Shown here: one piece after another, positions 1 to 8,314 of the stretch | Position numbering within the stretch: position 1 is the first letter of the stretch | How the letters are laid out: every line of letters starts with the position of its first letter | Assembly (NCBI GenBank): GCA_965250215.1 | Contig: CBDFNN010000004.1 | Location: 124,001-188,000 of the forward strand | DNA length: 64,000 nucleotides | Source: CBDFNN01 sp965250215 | GTDB lineage: Bacteria > Bacteroidota > Rhodothermia > Rhodothermales > DATKEJ01 | Reading direction: 5' to 3' | The notes under the pieces: generated by a model | The model's input: only the letters and a program-made list of their open reading frames with translations | Told to the model about the DNA's origin: nothing | The model's database searches: none | Position numbers and translations under genes: made by a program

Positions 1-2739
1 TCCAAGGGGTCCAATATCAAGGCGCTCATCGGCGCCAATAAATGGAATTGGAAATCCACCTACGCCACGCGGATCACCATCAAAATCATCAGTGATTTCT
101 GGAAGCGGTGTTCCACTTATCTGAGTGATATTGGGCGACCCAAGAGAGATATGGAGATCAGCATTGGCCGCGTCGTCAAAGGTCAGCCCTCCATTGGGTG
201 CCATCGATCTTTCTTGGAGTGATGTGGCAGCTTGAAAATCAAAAAGCGTGAGGTAGTCCGTTCCATCCCAGTGAATGACATTATCCGTCGGACTACCGTT
301 GAAGATGAAGTTGTAATCGGAGTTTGAGATATCAGCAGCCTCTTCAACATACAGCGCATAGCCTATTGGTGCGCCTGCGTTGTATAGCACGTTGTTCAGT
401 ATGCTGATGTCCGACCCGCTATTCGAGAACACTTCCAAACCACGACTCCCGGTGGAGTAAATCGTATTGTTAAAGATATTTACATTCGCCGCCGCAGAGA
501 GGCGGACTCCAATGTCCGAGGTAATGAAGTTGTTGGCCAGCAAAGCAGGAGAAACTGTGCCACCCGCCCCAAACAGTGTGAGGCCAATTTGATTGACTCC
601 CGGCATCAATATTTGGTTGCGAGTGATCTGAAAGTCGTCGCCGTCGCTTCCCAAGTAAATTCCGTTGTTTACTGTTGTAGCTGGGTCCGGTCCGGTGATG
701 GTATTTCGATCTATTACGACGTCATCCCCTTCAACCCGAATGCCTGATTGGGAAAAACCTTGTATCGTATTCGAAATATATCTACTGTCGCTGTCTCCCG
801 ACCTAGCATAGATGGCGTAGGAGCCATCGACAATGGTGTTGGATTCAAAAACATTTCTGTCGCCGGTAAGTCCGAGGTCCGCATATATTATTCCCGCGCT
901 TGAATCCGTCTGGCCAGTCAAACCCGTGAAGCTGCAGTTTTCGAATACGTTGTCATCTGCGCCGTTTTCGAAGACGATCACATTGCCCCATGCCCCAGCT
1001 CCATCGGCAAGGAAATTTAGATATCGAAAAATGACACCGTCCGCTCCGTCAAGCTTGAGCACCCAATTATCACTTGGAGTAATCGCGGCATGCCGCAGAA
1101 CAGGGATATTGACCAAGTTTGAAGGCCTAAAAATAACGGTGTCCTGTCCGCCCCCAAACAATGAACCATATCTGGTGAAATCTTCAATTACCTTGTTTAC
1201 GGCATAGGTCCCTGCCCGAACTCGAAAGGTCGTTTTGCCCTTTATTCCACGACTATTGAGATGGTCGATGGCATGACTTGGATCGGTGAAATCTGGCGTG
1301 CCGCCGCCAATCGTGTAATAACCACTCCCGGTGTCCGCATTGTCAAGAGGTGAAATAGAAAGCGATGCCTCGTCCGCACCCATATAGGGGTTGTAGGGAT
1401 CGCGGGAATCATTGTCATAATCGATGAGGACTTCTGGAACTGGATCACCGCTTAAAATCGGATCGCCATTCGAACTTCCATCCAGATGAAGATCACCCAT
1501 TCCAATAATATCTACGAAGGTAATAGCGATGTCCGCTGAGTTCGCATCAAAGCCACTCGTACTTTGATAGGCAGAAAGATCTGCCTCTGGTAAGCCATCC
1601 CACTCCACGAGAAAACCGCCGCTCGTGTAGAAATTATTGTAATCTGAGCTAGTGAGATTTCCACTGGCCAATACTCGCATCGCATATCCACCACCGTCAT
1701 TGACAAAAAGATTGTTCTTTAGGTGAATGTCTGAAAGAGAACCTCCGTTGATTATTATTGGAGTGAGCAGTTGACCCGCTCCGCCGACGCGAACCGTATT
1801 GTGATAAACGTCAACACGTCCGGTCGTGACCGCAATACCGGCATTTACATTGCTGCCTCTCATATTGATGAGATTATTCGCGATCAGTCGATCAGGCGAG
1901 GTAGATCCTACACTAAGAAGTCGGATCCCATTTTCTCCAAGCTGGGAATCGATAGCGTTGTGAGTCACGGCGCTTCCTTCTCCATCGACTTCTACCCCCG
2001 TCCACGCTGTACTCGACCAGGCGGCATCGTTCAAAGTATTGTTATCAATCAAAGCTGTGGTCTGATATCTCAGTCGTATGCCATCGTCAAACTGGCCTCC
2101 AAAACTACTGTCGATTACTTGATTTCCATCCGCGCGCGAACCAGAAGTGGATTCAAAGTCAATTCCGCGATATCCGTTGGTGAAGCTTTGGTTATCAATA
2201 GTGTTGGATTCGTTCTTTGTCCCCACTCCATAGACCAAAGATCCTTCGTCCGTTGCTGCACCTAAAATACCCTGCATAGAACCGTTCCTAACTATGTTAT
2301 TGTCAGCTCCATTTTCGAACACAACAAGACGCCCGAAGGGGCTCGGAGCGCTTGCCTCGAAATCGATTCCTTGAAGAATGACATAGTCAGCTCCATTTAA
2401 TTTGACGACCCAATTTGTGGACGCTCCGGCAGTCGAGTATTCCCAGGTGACTGAAGAACCCATGTTTTCACGTGTGATGCTTACAGTATCGTCGGCATTA
2501 CCGGTACGAGCAAAGTTCGTTATGGTAACCTGTTCGTCATAGCTACCAGTACGGATAAGAAAGAAAACGTCTCCACTTATTCCATTGGCATTCAGATCAT
2601 CTACAGCTGCTCCTATTGTGACATAGTCCGGGGCTGCCCCACCGATGGTGTAGTTCCCGATCAGCTGTGCTTGGAGAGAGCTAAACGTTAGAAGGATGAG
2701 AAAAATCGGTGATAGTAAATAGAGACGCATGGTGACCAT
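1..2739 (-). CDS. Large secreted beta-helix surface protein (3' end outside window)
   Basis: The minus-strand frame is open from an ATG at 2739 (a second in-frame ATG at 2730 is equally good) to the left edge, 913 codons, so the C-terminus is missing. It begins with a signal peptide (MRLYLLSPIFLILL, cleavage near LQAQ). The rest is rich in Asn/Asp/Gly with repeated 'NNxI/NNTL' rungs such as IDNNTLND, IFNNTIYS and ILNNVLYN, typical of right-handed parallel beta-helix proteins. Two homologous modules of about 450 residues are visible: each opens with YTIGG(A/G)xPD(Y/F) (near residues 25 and 471) and closes with an (M/I)GADE motif (near 451 and 901). It is probably an extracellular adhesin or polysaccharide-binding/degrading protein, and a T9SS sorting domain may lie beyond the edge. 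No catalytic residues are identifiable. Confidence 0.8.
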   Translation of the reverse strand, partial: MVTMRLYLLSPIFLILLTFSSLQAQLIGNYTIGGAAPDYVTIGAAVDDLNANGISGDVFFLIRTGSYDEQVTITNFARTGNADDTVSITRENMGSSVTWEYSTAGASTNWVVKLNGADYVILQGIDFEASAPSPFGRLVVFENGADNNIVRNGSMQGILGAATDEGSLVYGVGTKNESNTIDNQSFTNGYRGIDFESTSGSRADGNQVIDSSFGGQFDDGIRLRYQTTALIDNNTLNDAAWSSTAWTGVEVDGEGSAVTHNAIDSQLGENGIRLLSVGSTSPDRLIANNLINMRGSNVNAGIAVTTGRVDVYHNTVRVGGAGQLLTPIIINGGSLSDIHLKNNLFVNDGGGYAMRVLASGNLTSSDYNNFYTSGGFLVEWDGLPEADLSAYQSTSGFDANSADIAITFVDIIGMGDLHLDGSSNGDPILSGDPVPEVLIDYDNDSRDPYNPYMGADEASLSISPLDNADTGSGYYTIGGGTPDFTDPSHAIDHLNSRGIKGKTTFRVRAGTYAVNKVIEDFTRYGSLFGGGQDTVIFRPSNLVNIPVLRHAAITPSDNWVLKLDGADGVIFRYLNFLADGAGAWGNVIVFENGADDNVFENCSFTGLTGQTDSSAGIIYADLGLTGDRNVFESNTIVDGSYAIYARSGDSDSRYISNTIQGFSQSGIRVEGDDVVIDRNTITGPDPATTVNNGIYLGSDGDDFQITRNQILMPGVNQIGLTLFGAGGTVSPALLANNFITSDIGVRLSAAANVNIFNNTIYSTGSRGLEVFSNSGSDISILNNVLYNAGAPIGYALYVEEAADISNSDYNFIFNGSPTDNVIHWDGTDYLTLFDFQAATSLQERSMAPNGGLTFDDAANADLHISLGSPNITQISGTPLPEITDDFDGDPRGVGGFPIPFIGADERLDIGPLG

Positions 2740-2799
2740 GTTTGATAGACGAGATATAAATACACAGCGTCAAAGGTAGGGCAAAGGGACCAGATTCAA

Positions 2800-2830
2800 G
2801 TGAGGAGTGAAAAGTGAAGGGTGAGGAATT
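2800..2830. repeat. Degenerate GTGAGGAGTG array
   Basis: GTGAGGAGTG, AAAAGTGAAG and GGTGAGGAAT follow one another. The first word is the reverse complement of CACTCCTCAC, the unit of the perfect 13-copy array at 36634-36724, so this is a decayed or divergent copy of the same family in the opposite orientation. Confidence 0.5.
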
Positions 2831-3093
2831 TCGTTCTAAAACTTAATAGGTGAAATTCGGCGCACTTTTTCTGCAAACGGACTAACGAGTTCTGCCTAAA
2901 TCTCAGCTTTCTGGGATACATCCGAACAAAGCCCTTCCGACGAATTTGCTTGACACGAAGTAAAATCTGCCGTACTCTCGTAGTCCAATCACTGGCCAAA
3001 TAGGTCAATGATTCATCCAGAAGAGTGGAGGGTACAGGCCCTTCGAAGCTCTGGCAACCAGCTCTTAAAAAGAGAAAAGGTGCCAATTCCTGC

Positions 3094-3110
3094 CTCGACC
3101 TAGTCGAGGA
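3094..3110. other. Perfect short hairpin upstream of osmC-like gene
   Basis: CCTCGAC-CTA-GTCGAGG forms a perfect 7-bp stem with a 3-nt loop, 140 bp before the OsmC start codon. It has no T-run on either strand, so it is not a standard terminator. It could be an operator or an mRNA leader structure. Confidence 0.35.
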
Positions 3111-3250
3111 GAGATGAGTCGGACGAGAATTAAAAACCTCTTCCTCTCATGCGGAAGGGAATTTTTTATATCCTCTTTTCGCATAGGACGCTTCTTGCAC
3201 TTCCTGGGTGGTTAGATAAACCGCGCTCAGCGCACAACCACTCAAATGAA

Positions 3251-3790
3251 ATGAGTACTAATCAATCCTATGAGACCCTTGGGTCTATTATTTCGGAGAC
3301 ACAAAAAACGTTTAGTGATTACCCTGAAAAGGCCCTCGCGACGTTTTCATCGAGCTCAGAACAAATTGACGGCCTCCGTTCCATTGCTAAGCTTCGAGAT
3401 CATGAAGTAACTGTCGACGAACCTCACGCTCTTGGAGGAGAGGACACAGGTCCAAATCCAGTAGAGCTAATTCTTGCCGCTTTTGGTACATGCCAGGAAA
3501 TTACATATCGAGCCTATGCTACGGCTCTTGGAATTCCCTTGGAGAAAGTTTCGGTCCACGTGGACGGAGATATAGACCTTAGAGGATTCTTCGCCGTTGA
3601 TGATTCTGTTCGGGCTGGATATAGCAAAATCAAGACAAAAGTTACTTTAGAGTCAAGTGCCGGGAGAGAAGACACAGACAAGCTACGTGCCATTGTGGAA
3701 GCACACTGCCCTGTCCTCGATATTCTAAGCAACCCGGTGCCAATTGAGGTCGTCCTTGAAGTAAGGGAGCCTGTCGAAGAGTATAGCTAG
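3251..3790 (+). CDS. OsmC family peroxide reductase
   Basis: 179-residue OsmC/Ohr-type protein, a cytoplasmic thiol peroxidase fold that reduces organic hydroperoxides. The two family cysteines are present: Cys81 in FGTCQEITYRAYA and Cys153 in EAHCPVLDILSN. The glycine-rich GGEDTGPNPVELILAAFGTC stretch is the typical dimer/helix region. The frame is open upstream to 3149, but that extension (HRTLLALPGWLDKPRS...) has no family match, so the ATG at 3251 is chosen. It is monocistronic, with a 3-copy GATACTG array right after the stop. Which OsmC subfamily (OsmC, Ohr or YhfA-like) cannot be decided by eye. Confidence 0.88.
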   Translation: MSTNQSYETLGSIISETQKTFSDYPEKALATFSSSSEQIDGLRSIAKLRDHEVTVDEPHALGGEDTGPNPVELILAAFGTCQEITYRAYATALGIPLEKVSVHVDGDIDLRGFFAVDDSVRAGYSKIKTKVTLESSAGREDTDKLRAIVEAHCPVLDILSNPVPIEVVLEVREPVEEYS

Positions 3791-3796
3791 AAGCTA

Positions 3797-3817
3797 GATA
3801 CTGGATACTGGATACTG
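3797..3817. repeat. GATACTG x3 tandem array
   Basis: Three perfect tandem 7-bp units begin 7 bp after the OsmC stop codon, preceded by a doubled TAGCTAGAAGCTAGA. It is one of several short arrays in this window that abut stop codons. Confidence 0.85.
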
Positions 3818-3963
3818 GAAAGAGGTCGTCATTCATTAAGTAGAATCACGGCAATATTTAGACAAAGGATCTTGAAAAATTAAATGTTTGAGATCCTTTT
3901 TCGTAAAATAAATAATGCAGAAATGTTTCTTTTCGGGCTGCTGGCTGCGGTGTGCAGTGGCGG

Positions 3964-4008
3964 GAATCGTTAGCGGGTTGCAGGTTGCGGTGGCAGAGAA
4001 TCGTTAGC
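3964..4008. repeat. GAATCGTTAGC direct repeat in G-rich block
   Basis: Two exact 11-bp copies at 3964-3974 and 3998-4008 are separated by GGGTTGCAGGTTGCGGTGG-type sequence that is itself internally repetitive. The same AATCGTTAG word, in reverse complement, forms the C-terminal codons of queG at 36727-36752. Confidence 0.7.
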
Positions 4009-4122
4009 CGTGTGCCGTTAGTCGAAAGTAGATTGAGTGATACAAGGATCAAGTGCTCCAGGTTTTCTGGGAACGGCAACCTCTCCTTCCCGCCCACCAC
4101 TACCCGCAAGCTCTTGGAATTT

Positions 4123-4152
4123 CGGAACACGGAACACCGAACACGGATCACG
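4123..4152. repeat. ACACGG-type word array
   Basis: Four consecutive variants of CGGAACACGG / AACACCG / AACACGG / ATCACG end 49 bp before the uvrA start. The same word family appears at 21654-21666 and 21769-21794, in both orientations. Confidence 0.65.
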
Positions 4153-4201
4153 TTTTTCCTTACCTTACAGATTGCCCCATCCAATCCTGGGGCCGATCAA
4201 A

Positions 4202-7051
4202 ATGGCCAAATCGAAGACAAAACCTCCCAGTAAGAAAGGCTCGCAGCGACCCATAGTTATCAAAGGTGCGCGACAGAATAACCTCAAGAACATCGACCTT
4301 GAGTTACCACGGGGGAAGTATATCGTCTTCACCGGTCCATCAGGGTCTGGCAAATCCTCTCTCGCCTTCGACACAATTTATGCGGAAGGACAACGCCGTT
4401 ATGTAGAGAGTTTGTCTTCCTACGCCCGGCAGTTTTTGGAGCGTATGGACAAGCCTGATGTCGATATGATATCTGGGCTTTCTCCCGCTATTGCCATTGA
4501 GCAAAAGACAACCTCCAAGAATCCTCGATCAACTGTCTCGACACAGACGGAGATCTATGACCATCTACGACTTCTCTTTGCGAGACTCGGTAAAACCTAT
4601 TCACCCAAGTCTGGGGAATTGGTCGGCAAAGATTCTCCTAGGTCAAGTGCGGAATCCATCTTCGAGAATTTTGAGGACGGCACTAGATTTTACCTTTGCT
4701 TCCCCTTCCCTAAGCACAAAGACCGAAGCGTTCGCGATGAACTCCGAGTCCTGCAGAAAAAGGGATTCTTTCGCTTGCTGCAATTTCCGACAAAGACCCA
4801 GATCAAAAAAGGCGAAACGGAAAAGACGATTGATCTAAATGAGACAGATCTCGATAAAATGCGGGTCTCGGCGAGTCGACTTCTCGTCCTTCTGGATCGT
4901 TTGGTCGTTCGAAAAGATGACGACGCGTCGGTTAGTCGAACGGCCGACTCCATTGAAATGGCTTTCAGAGAAGGTCGTGGTAGGTGCGTTGCCGTAGCTG
5001 CTGGAAATGGAGAAAGTCTCGAATACTCCGAGTTTTTTGAGAGAGACGGCATCATCTTCGAGGAGCCCTCCCCACAAATGTTTTCCTTCAATAACCCCTT
5101 GGGGGCCTGCAAAGAATGCCAGGGCTTCGGACGGGTCACGGGTGTGGATCCTGATCTCGTTATTCCCAATCCCGACCTAAGTGTTCGGCAAGGTGCCATT
5201 GCTCCCTTTCGAACAGAGAAATGGAAGAAGTACTATGCCGATCTGGTCAGAGTTGCCCTTAGGAAGCGTTTCCCCATGGACACGCCCTATGGCGAACTCA
5301 GTCAGGAGCAGAAAGAATTCTTGTGGGACGGTGAAGGTGAATACAAAGGTATAAACGGACTCTTCAACTACATGAAGAAGAAGTCCTACAAAATGCACTT
5401 CCGGATTTTCGTAGCCCGCTATCGCGGATACACTCTCTGTCCTGAGTGCCATGGATACCGACTCAGACCCGAAGTGCTTTACGTCAAGTTTCGTGGATTG
5501 CACATCGGAGAAATTGTCGAGATGACCATTGCCCGAGCCTACGATTTCTTCAGGGAAATCGAGCTCAGCTTTGGCGAGAATGAGATTGCAGAACGAGTCT
5601 TCGAGGAGGTCGTCAATCGACTCAAATACCTCAATCAGGTGGGTCTTGAATACCTTAGCCTTGACCGACTTTCGCAAACTCTATCTGGAGGAGAGAGCCA
5701 ACGAATCAATTTGGCTACCTCTCTTGGATCGGCCTTGGTTGGTTCACTTTATGTTCTGGACGAGCCTAGCATCGGGCTGCACCCACGAGATACGGATCGA
5801 TTGATCCGGGTCTTGGAGCACCTAAGAGACATCGGGAATACTGTTCTTGTAGTTGAGCATGATGAGGAGACTATTCGCCGAGCCGATTATATCGTGGACA
5901 TGGGTCCCAAGGCCGGAATCAATGGTGGAGAAATAGTTTTCCGAGGTGTTTTAAAAGAGCTACTGGCTAGCTCAAAATCACTTACTGGAAATTACCTGAA
6001 TGGACGGGAGGCGATCGAAGTGCCCAGAGAAAGGAGAAGACCCCAAAAGGATTATGCTATCCGGATTCTCAATGCCCGTGGTCACAACCTGAAGCGTATC
6101 GATGTGACCTTCCCCTTGAAGATGATCACTTGCATCACAGGTGTGAGTGGATCTGGAAAATCAACCTTGGTTCACGACACGCTTTACGGTGGATTCCAGC
6201 GATTGGAAGGTGAGTTCGATGGGAAGGTCGGACCACATGATTCGATGGAGGGAACGATGCTGATTGAAGACATCGAGATGGTAGATCAAAGCCCGATCGG
6301 TAGATCGCCTAGGTCCAATCCTGTCACCTACGTCAAAGCTTTTGATGAAATACGTCGACTCTTCTCGGAGACTCATCAATCCAAACTGCGTGGATACAAG
6401 CCAGGTCATTTTTCATTCAACGTACCAGGTGGACGATGTGAAGAATGCACTGGAGAGGGCTTTGTAAAAGTCGAAATGCAATTCCTTGCTGATCTTTATT
6501 TAGTGTGTGAGGCCTGCAAAGGAAAGCGATTCAAGAAGGACACCTTGGAAATTCTCTACAAGGGGAAAAATATCGCAGATGTTTTAAGCATGACCGTCGT
6601 CGAGGCTCTGGAATATTTCGCGGAAGAAAAACGTATTATTCGTCGACTTGCTGTTCTTGACGAAGTGGGTCTTGGTTACCTCACCCTCGGTCAGCCTGCA
6701 ACAACGCTTTCAGGTGGAGAGGCACAGCGAGTGAAGCTAGCCTATCATCTCGCTAAACAGTCGTCATCTCACACGCTCTACATATTTGACGAGCCCACAA
6801 CGGGACTTCATTTTGGAGATGTTGCGAATCTCCTTAAGGCGCTCAATGCCTTGGTAGAAAAGGGGCATTCCGTTGTTGTCATCGAACACAATATCGATGT
6901 GATCAAATCTTCAGACTGGGTCATCGACCTAGGTCCCGAAGGTGGGATCGGAGGCGGAAAAATCATCGGGAAAGGGACACCTGAAGACCTAGCTGCCAAT
7001 GAGAAAAGCCACACAGGTCGATTTCTGAAAGAGGCACTGAGTCTTTCATGA
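4202..7051 (+). CDS. uvrA: Excinuclease ABC subunit UvrA
   Basis: 949-residue DNA-damage-recognition ATPase of nucleotide excision repair, normal length for the family. Two ABC cassettes are visible: Walker A GPSGSGKSS (about residue 44) with LSGGESQR signature (about 494), and GVSGSGKST (about 647) with LSGGEAQR (about 836). Zinc-type CxxC pairs are CKECQGFG (about 303), CPECHGY, CEECTGEG and CEACKGKR. The first zinc module lacks its N-terminal CxxC (the segment reads EFFERDGIIFEEPSPQMFSF). The ATG at 4202 fits family N-termini; an open extension to 4037 is repeat-derived. It overlaps the next glycosyltransferase by 4 bp (ATGA), suggesting co-translation with a functionally unrelated gene. 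Confidence 0.97.
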   Translation: MAKSKTKPPSKKGSQRPIVIKGARQNNLKNIDLELPRGKYIVFTGPSGSGKSSLAFDTIYAEGQRRYVESLSSYARQFLERMDKPDVDMISGLSPAIAIEQKTTSKNPRSTVSTQTEIYDHLRLLFARLGKTYSPKSGELVGKDSPRSSAESIFENFEDGTRFYLCFPFPKHKDRSVRDELRVLQKKGFFRLLQFPTKTQIKKGETEKTIDLNETDLDKMRVSASRLLVLLDRLVVRKDDDASVSRTADSIEMAFREGRGRCVAVAAGNGESLEYSEFFERDGIIFEEPSPQMFSFNNPLGACKECQGFGRVTGVDPDLVIPNPDLSVRQGAIAPFRTEKWKKYYADLVRVALRKRFPMDTPYGELSQEQKEFLWDGEGEYKGINGLFNYMKKKSYKMHFRIFVARYRGYTLCPECHGYRLRPEVLYVKFRGLHIGEIVEMTIARAYDFFREIELSFGENEIAERVFEEVVNRLKYLNQVGLEYLSLDRLSQTLSGGESQRINLATSLGSALVGSLYVLDEPSIGLHPRDTDRLIRVLEHLRDIGNTVLVVEHDEETIRRADYIVDMGPKAGINGGEIVFRGVLKELLASSKSLTGNYLNGREAIEVPRERRRPQKDYAIRILNARGHNLKRIDVTFPLKMITCITGVSGSGKSTLVHDTLYGGFQRLEGEFDGKVGPHDSMEGTMLIEDIEMVDQSPIGRSPRSNPVTYVKAFDEIRRLFSETHQSKLRGYKPGHFSFNVPGGRCEECTGEGFVKVEMQFLADLYLVCEACKGKRFKKDTLEILYKGKNIADVLSMTVVEALEYFAEEKRIIRRLAVLDEVGLGYLTLGQPATTLSGGEAQRVKLAYHLAKQSSSHTLYIFDEPTTGLHFGDVANLLKALNALVEKGHSVVVIEHNIDVIKSSDWVIDLGPEGGIGGGKIIGKGTPEDLAANEKSHTGRFLKEALSLS

Positions 7052-8187
7052 GCATCTCAGGACGACGTATCGCACTGTTCACCGGCAACTACAACCACAT
7101 CGCCGATGGAGTCAGTCTAACACTAAACAGATTAGTTGGCTATCTCATGGAGGAAGGTGCACTGGTGAAAATCTTTGCACCGACAATCGAGAAACCTGCG
7201 CTCGAACATAAGGGCGAACTGGTCCCGGTTAAATCTATTTCTGCACCTGGAAGGCCTGAGTACCGCATCGCACTCGGACTTTCGAAAGCAGCCAAGAATG
7301 AACTGGAAATATTTGATCCTGAGTTGGTCCACATCGCGACGCCGGATTTTCTAGGTCGGGCCGCACTGAAATGGGCCAAGAAAAAAGGACTGCCAGTCTT
7401 GGCGACCTACCACACTCATTTCGCCTCCTATTTAGACTACTACAAGTTGGGAATTCTAGAGTCTCTCCTCTGGAATAATCTGAAGAAATTTTATGATCAA
7501 TGCGACGCAACTTTTGCGCCTTCCCAGTCCATGATCGATGTTCTAAACTCACACGGTCTAAGTCACAATCTAGGCGTATGGGCACGGGGGATAGAGCAAG
7601 ATCGCTTTGGACCGGAACATCGAAGCGAAGTCTTTAGAGAGAGACATGGCATCGCGAAGGACGAGGTCGTGGTTTGTTTTATATCTAGAATTGTTGCAGA
7701 AAAAGGAGTTGGCGTTCTGTCACAAGTCGCTGTGGATCTTGACCAAGAAGGAGTAAAACACAAATTTCTGGTTGTTGGCGACGGCCCGGCGAAGGAGGGA
7801 CTTGAACAGGATATGACCGGGGCCATCTTCACTGGTAAGCTTTTCGGAGTCGAGTTATCTCAGGCCTACGCGTCTTCGGATATCTTTCTATTTCCAAGCG
7901 AGAGCGAGACCTTCGGAAACGTGACCCTTGAGGCTATGGCCAGTGGCTTGGCCTGCGTGGTCGCTGATGCCACTGGAAGTAAAAGTCTTGTCGATCACAA
8001 GATTAATGGATTCCTTGCGCAAGCTAGAGACGTGAAGGATTTCTACAAGTACACTGTGAGACTAATAAAGGAACAAGATCTGCGGGAGTCAATGGGAAGA
8101 AAGGCCCTGGAAAAAGCATCGACTTACTCTTGGCCATCTATCTTAGCACAAATGAGGGAGAACTACCTCAACTTATTGCCTCATTAA
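7048..8187 (+). CDS. GT4 family glycosyltransferase (MgtA/SqdX-like)
   Basis: 379-residue GT-B glycosyltransferase. The N-terminal Rossmann half starts RIALFTGNYNHIADGVSLTLNRL and contains THFASYLDYYK. The C-terminal nucleotide-sugar half has FISRIVAEKGV, VVGDGPAK, FTGKLFGVELSQAYASSDIFLFPSESETFGN and the EX7E motif region (SETFGNVTLEAMASG). This pattern is close to alpha-mannosyl/glucosyl/sulfoquinovosyl transferases that glycosylate diacylglycerol or lipid carriers. The substrate cannot be read from sequence. The start codon overlaps the uvrA stop; a second GT4 gene follows 127 bp later, so both may serve glycolipid or cell-surface glycan synthesis. Confidence 0.9.
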   Translation: MSISGRRIALFTGNYNHIADGVSLTLNRLVGYLMEEGALVKIFAPTIEKPALEHKGELVPVKSISAPGRPEYRIALGLSKAAKNELEIFDPELVHIATPDFLGRAALKWAKKKGLPVLATYHTHFASYLDYYKLGILESLLWNNLKKFYDQCDATFAPSQSMIDVLNSHGLSHNLGVWARGIEQDRFGPEHRSEVFRERHGIAKDEVVVCFISRIVAEKGVGVLSQVAVDLDQEGVKHKFLVVGDGPAKEGLEQDMTGAIFTGKLFGVELSQAYASSDIFLFPSESETFGNVTLEAMASGLACVVADATGSKSLVDHKINGFLAQARDVKDFYKYTVRLIKEQDLRESMGRKALEKASTYSWPSILAQMRENYLNLLPH

Positions 8188-8280
8188 GAACTGGGCTTTA
8201 TGTTGAGATCAGGGGCACGGGAGGACGGAAGGCATGCCTGCACTATGACGGCTCAAGCACGAAGTAACTGCAGAAGGTGC

Positions 8281-8314
8281 ACCAAAGACAATTTACCAAA
8301 GACCAAGCACCAAC
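8281..8314. repeat. ACCAA-type word array ending at a start codon
   Basis: ACCAAAGACA, TTACCAAAGACC, AAGCACCAAC run straight into the TTG start at 8315. The same words precede the start codons at 27973, 47971 (minus) and 60024 (minus). Confidence 0.7.

Larger units (their letters stand above)
2740..3250. other. Intergenic region with repeat words and a hairpin
   Basis: About 500 bp separate the divergently transcribed beta-helix gene and the OsmC gene. It holds a degenerate GTGAGGAGTG-type array (2800-2830) and a perfect 7-bp hairpin (3094-3110). A 96-codon minus-strand frame at 2796-3086 lacks family resemblance and starts inside low-complexity sequence, so I do not call it a gene. Promoters for both flanking genes should lie here but no convincing -35/-10 pair was recognised. 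Confidence 0.5.
3791..4201. other. Repeat-laden leader upstream of uvrA
   Basis: 411 bp without a supported gene. It contains the GATACTG array, a T/A-rich stretch (3840-3930), a G-rich block with two copies of GAATCGTTAGC (3964-3974 and 3998-4008) and variants (GTGTGCCGTTAGTCG), and an ACACGG-type array (4123-4152) just before uvrA. The uvrA frame stays open through part of it (from 4037), but those codons translate repeat words. Confidence 0.6.

Noticed and set aside
2796..3086. 96-codon minus-strand open frame between the beta-helix gene and osmC
   Set aside because: It has no recognisable domain, begins in low-complexity repeat sequence and has codon content unlike its neighbours; probably chance.
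4037..4201. N-terminal extension of UvrA by 55 residues
   Set aside because: The extra codons translate the repeat-laden leader (HGSRFSLPYRLPHPIL) and the family N-terminus begins at the later ATG.
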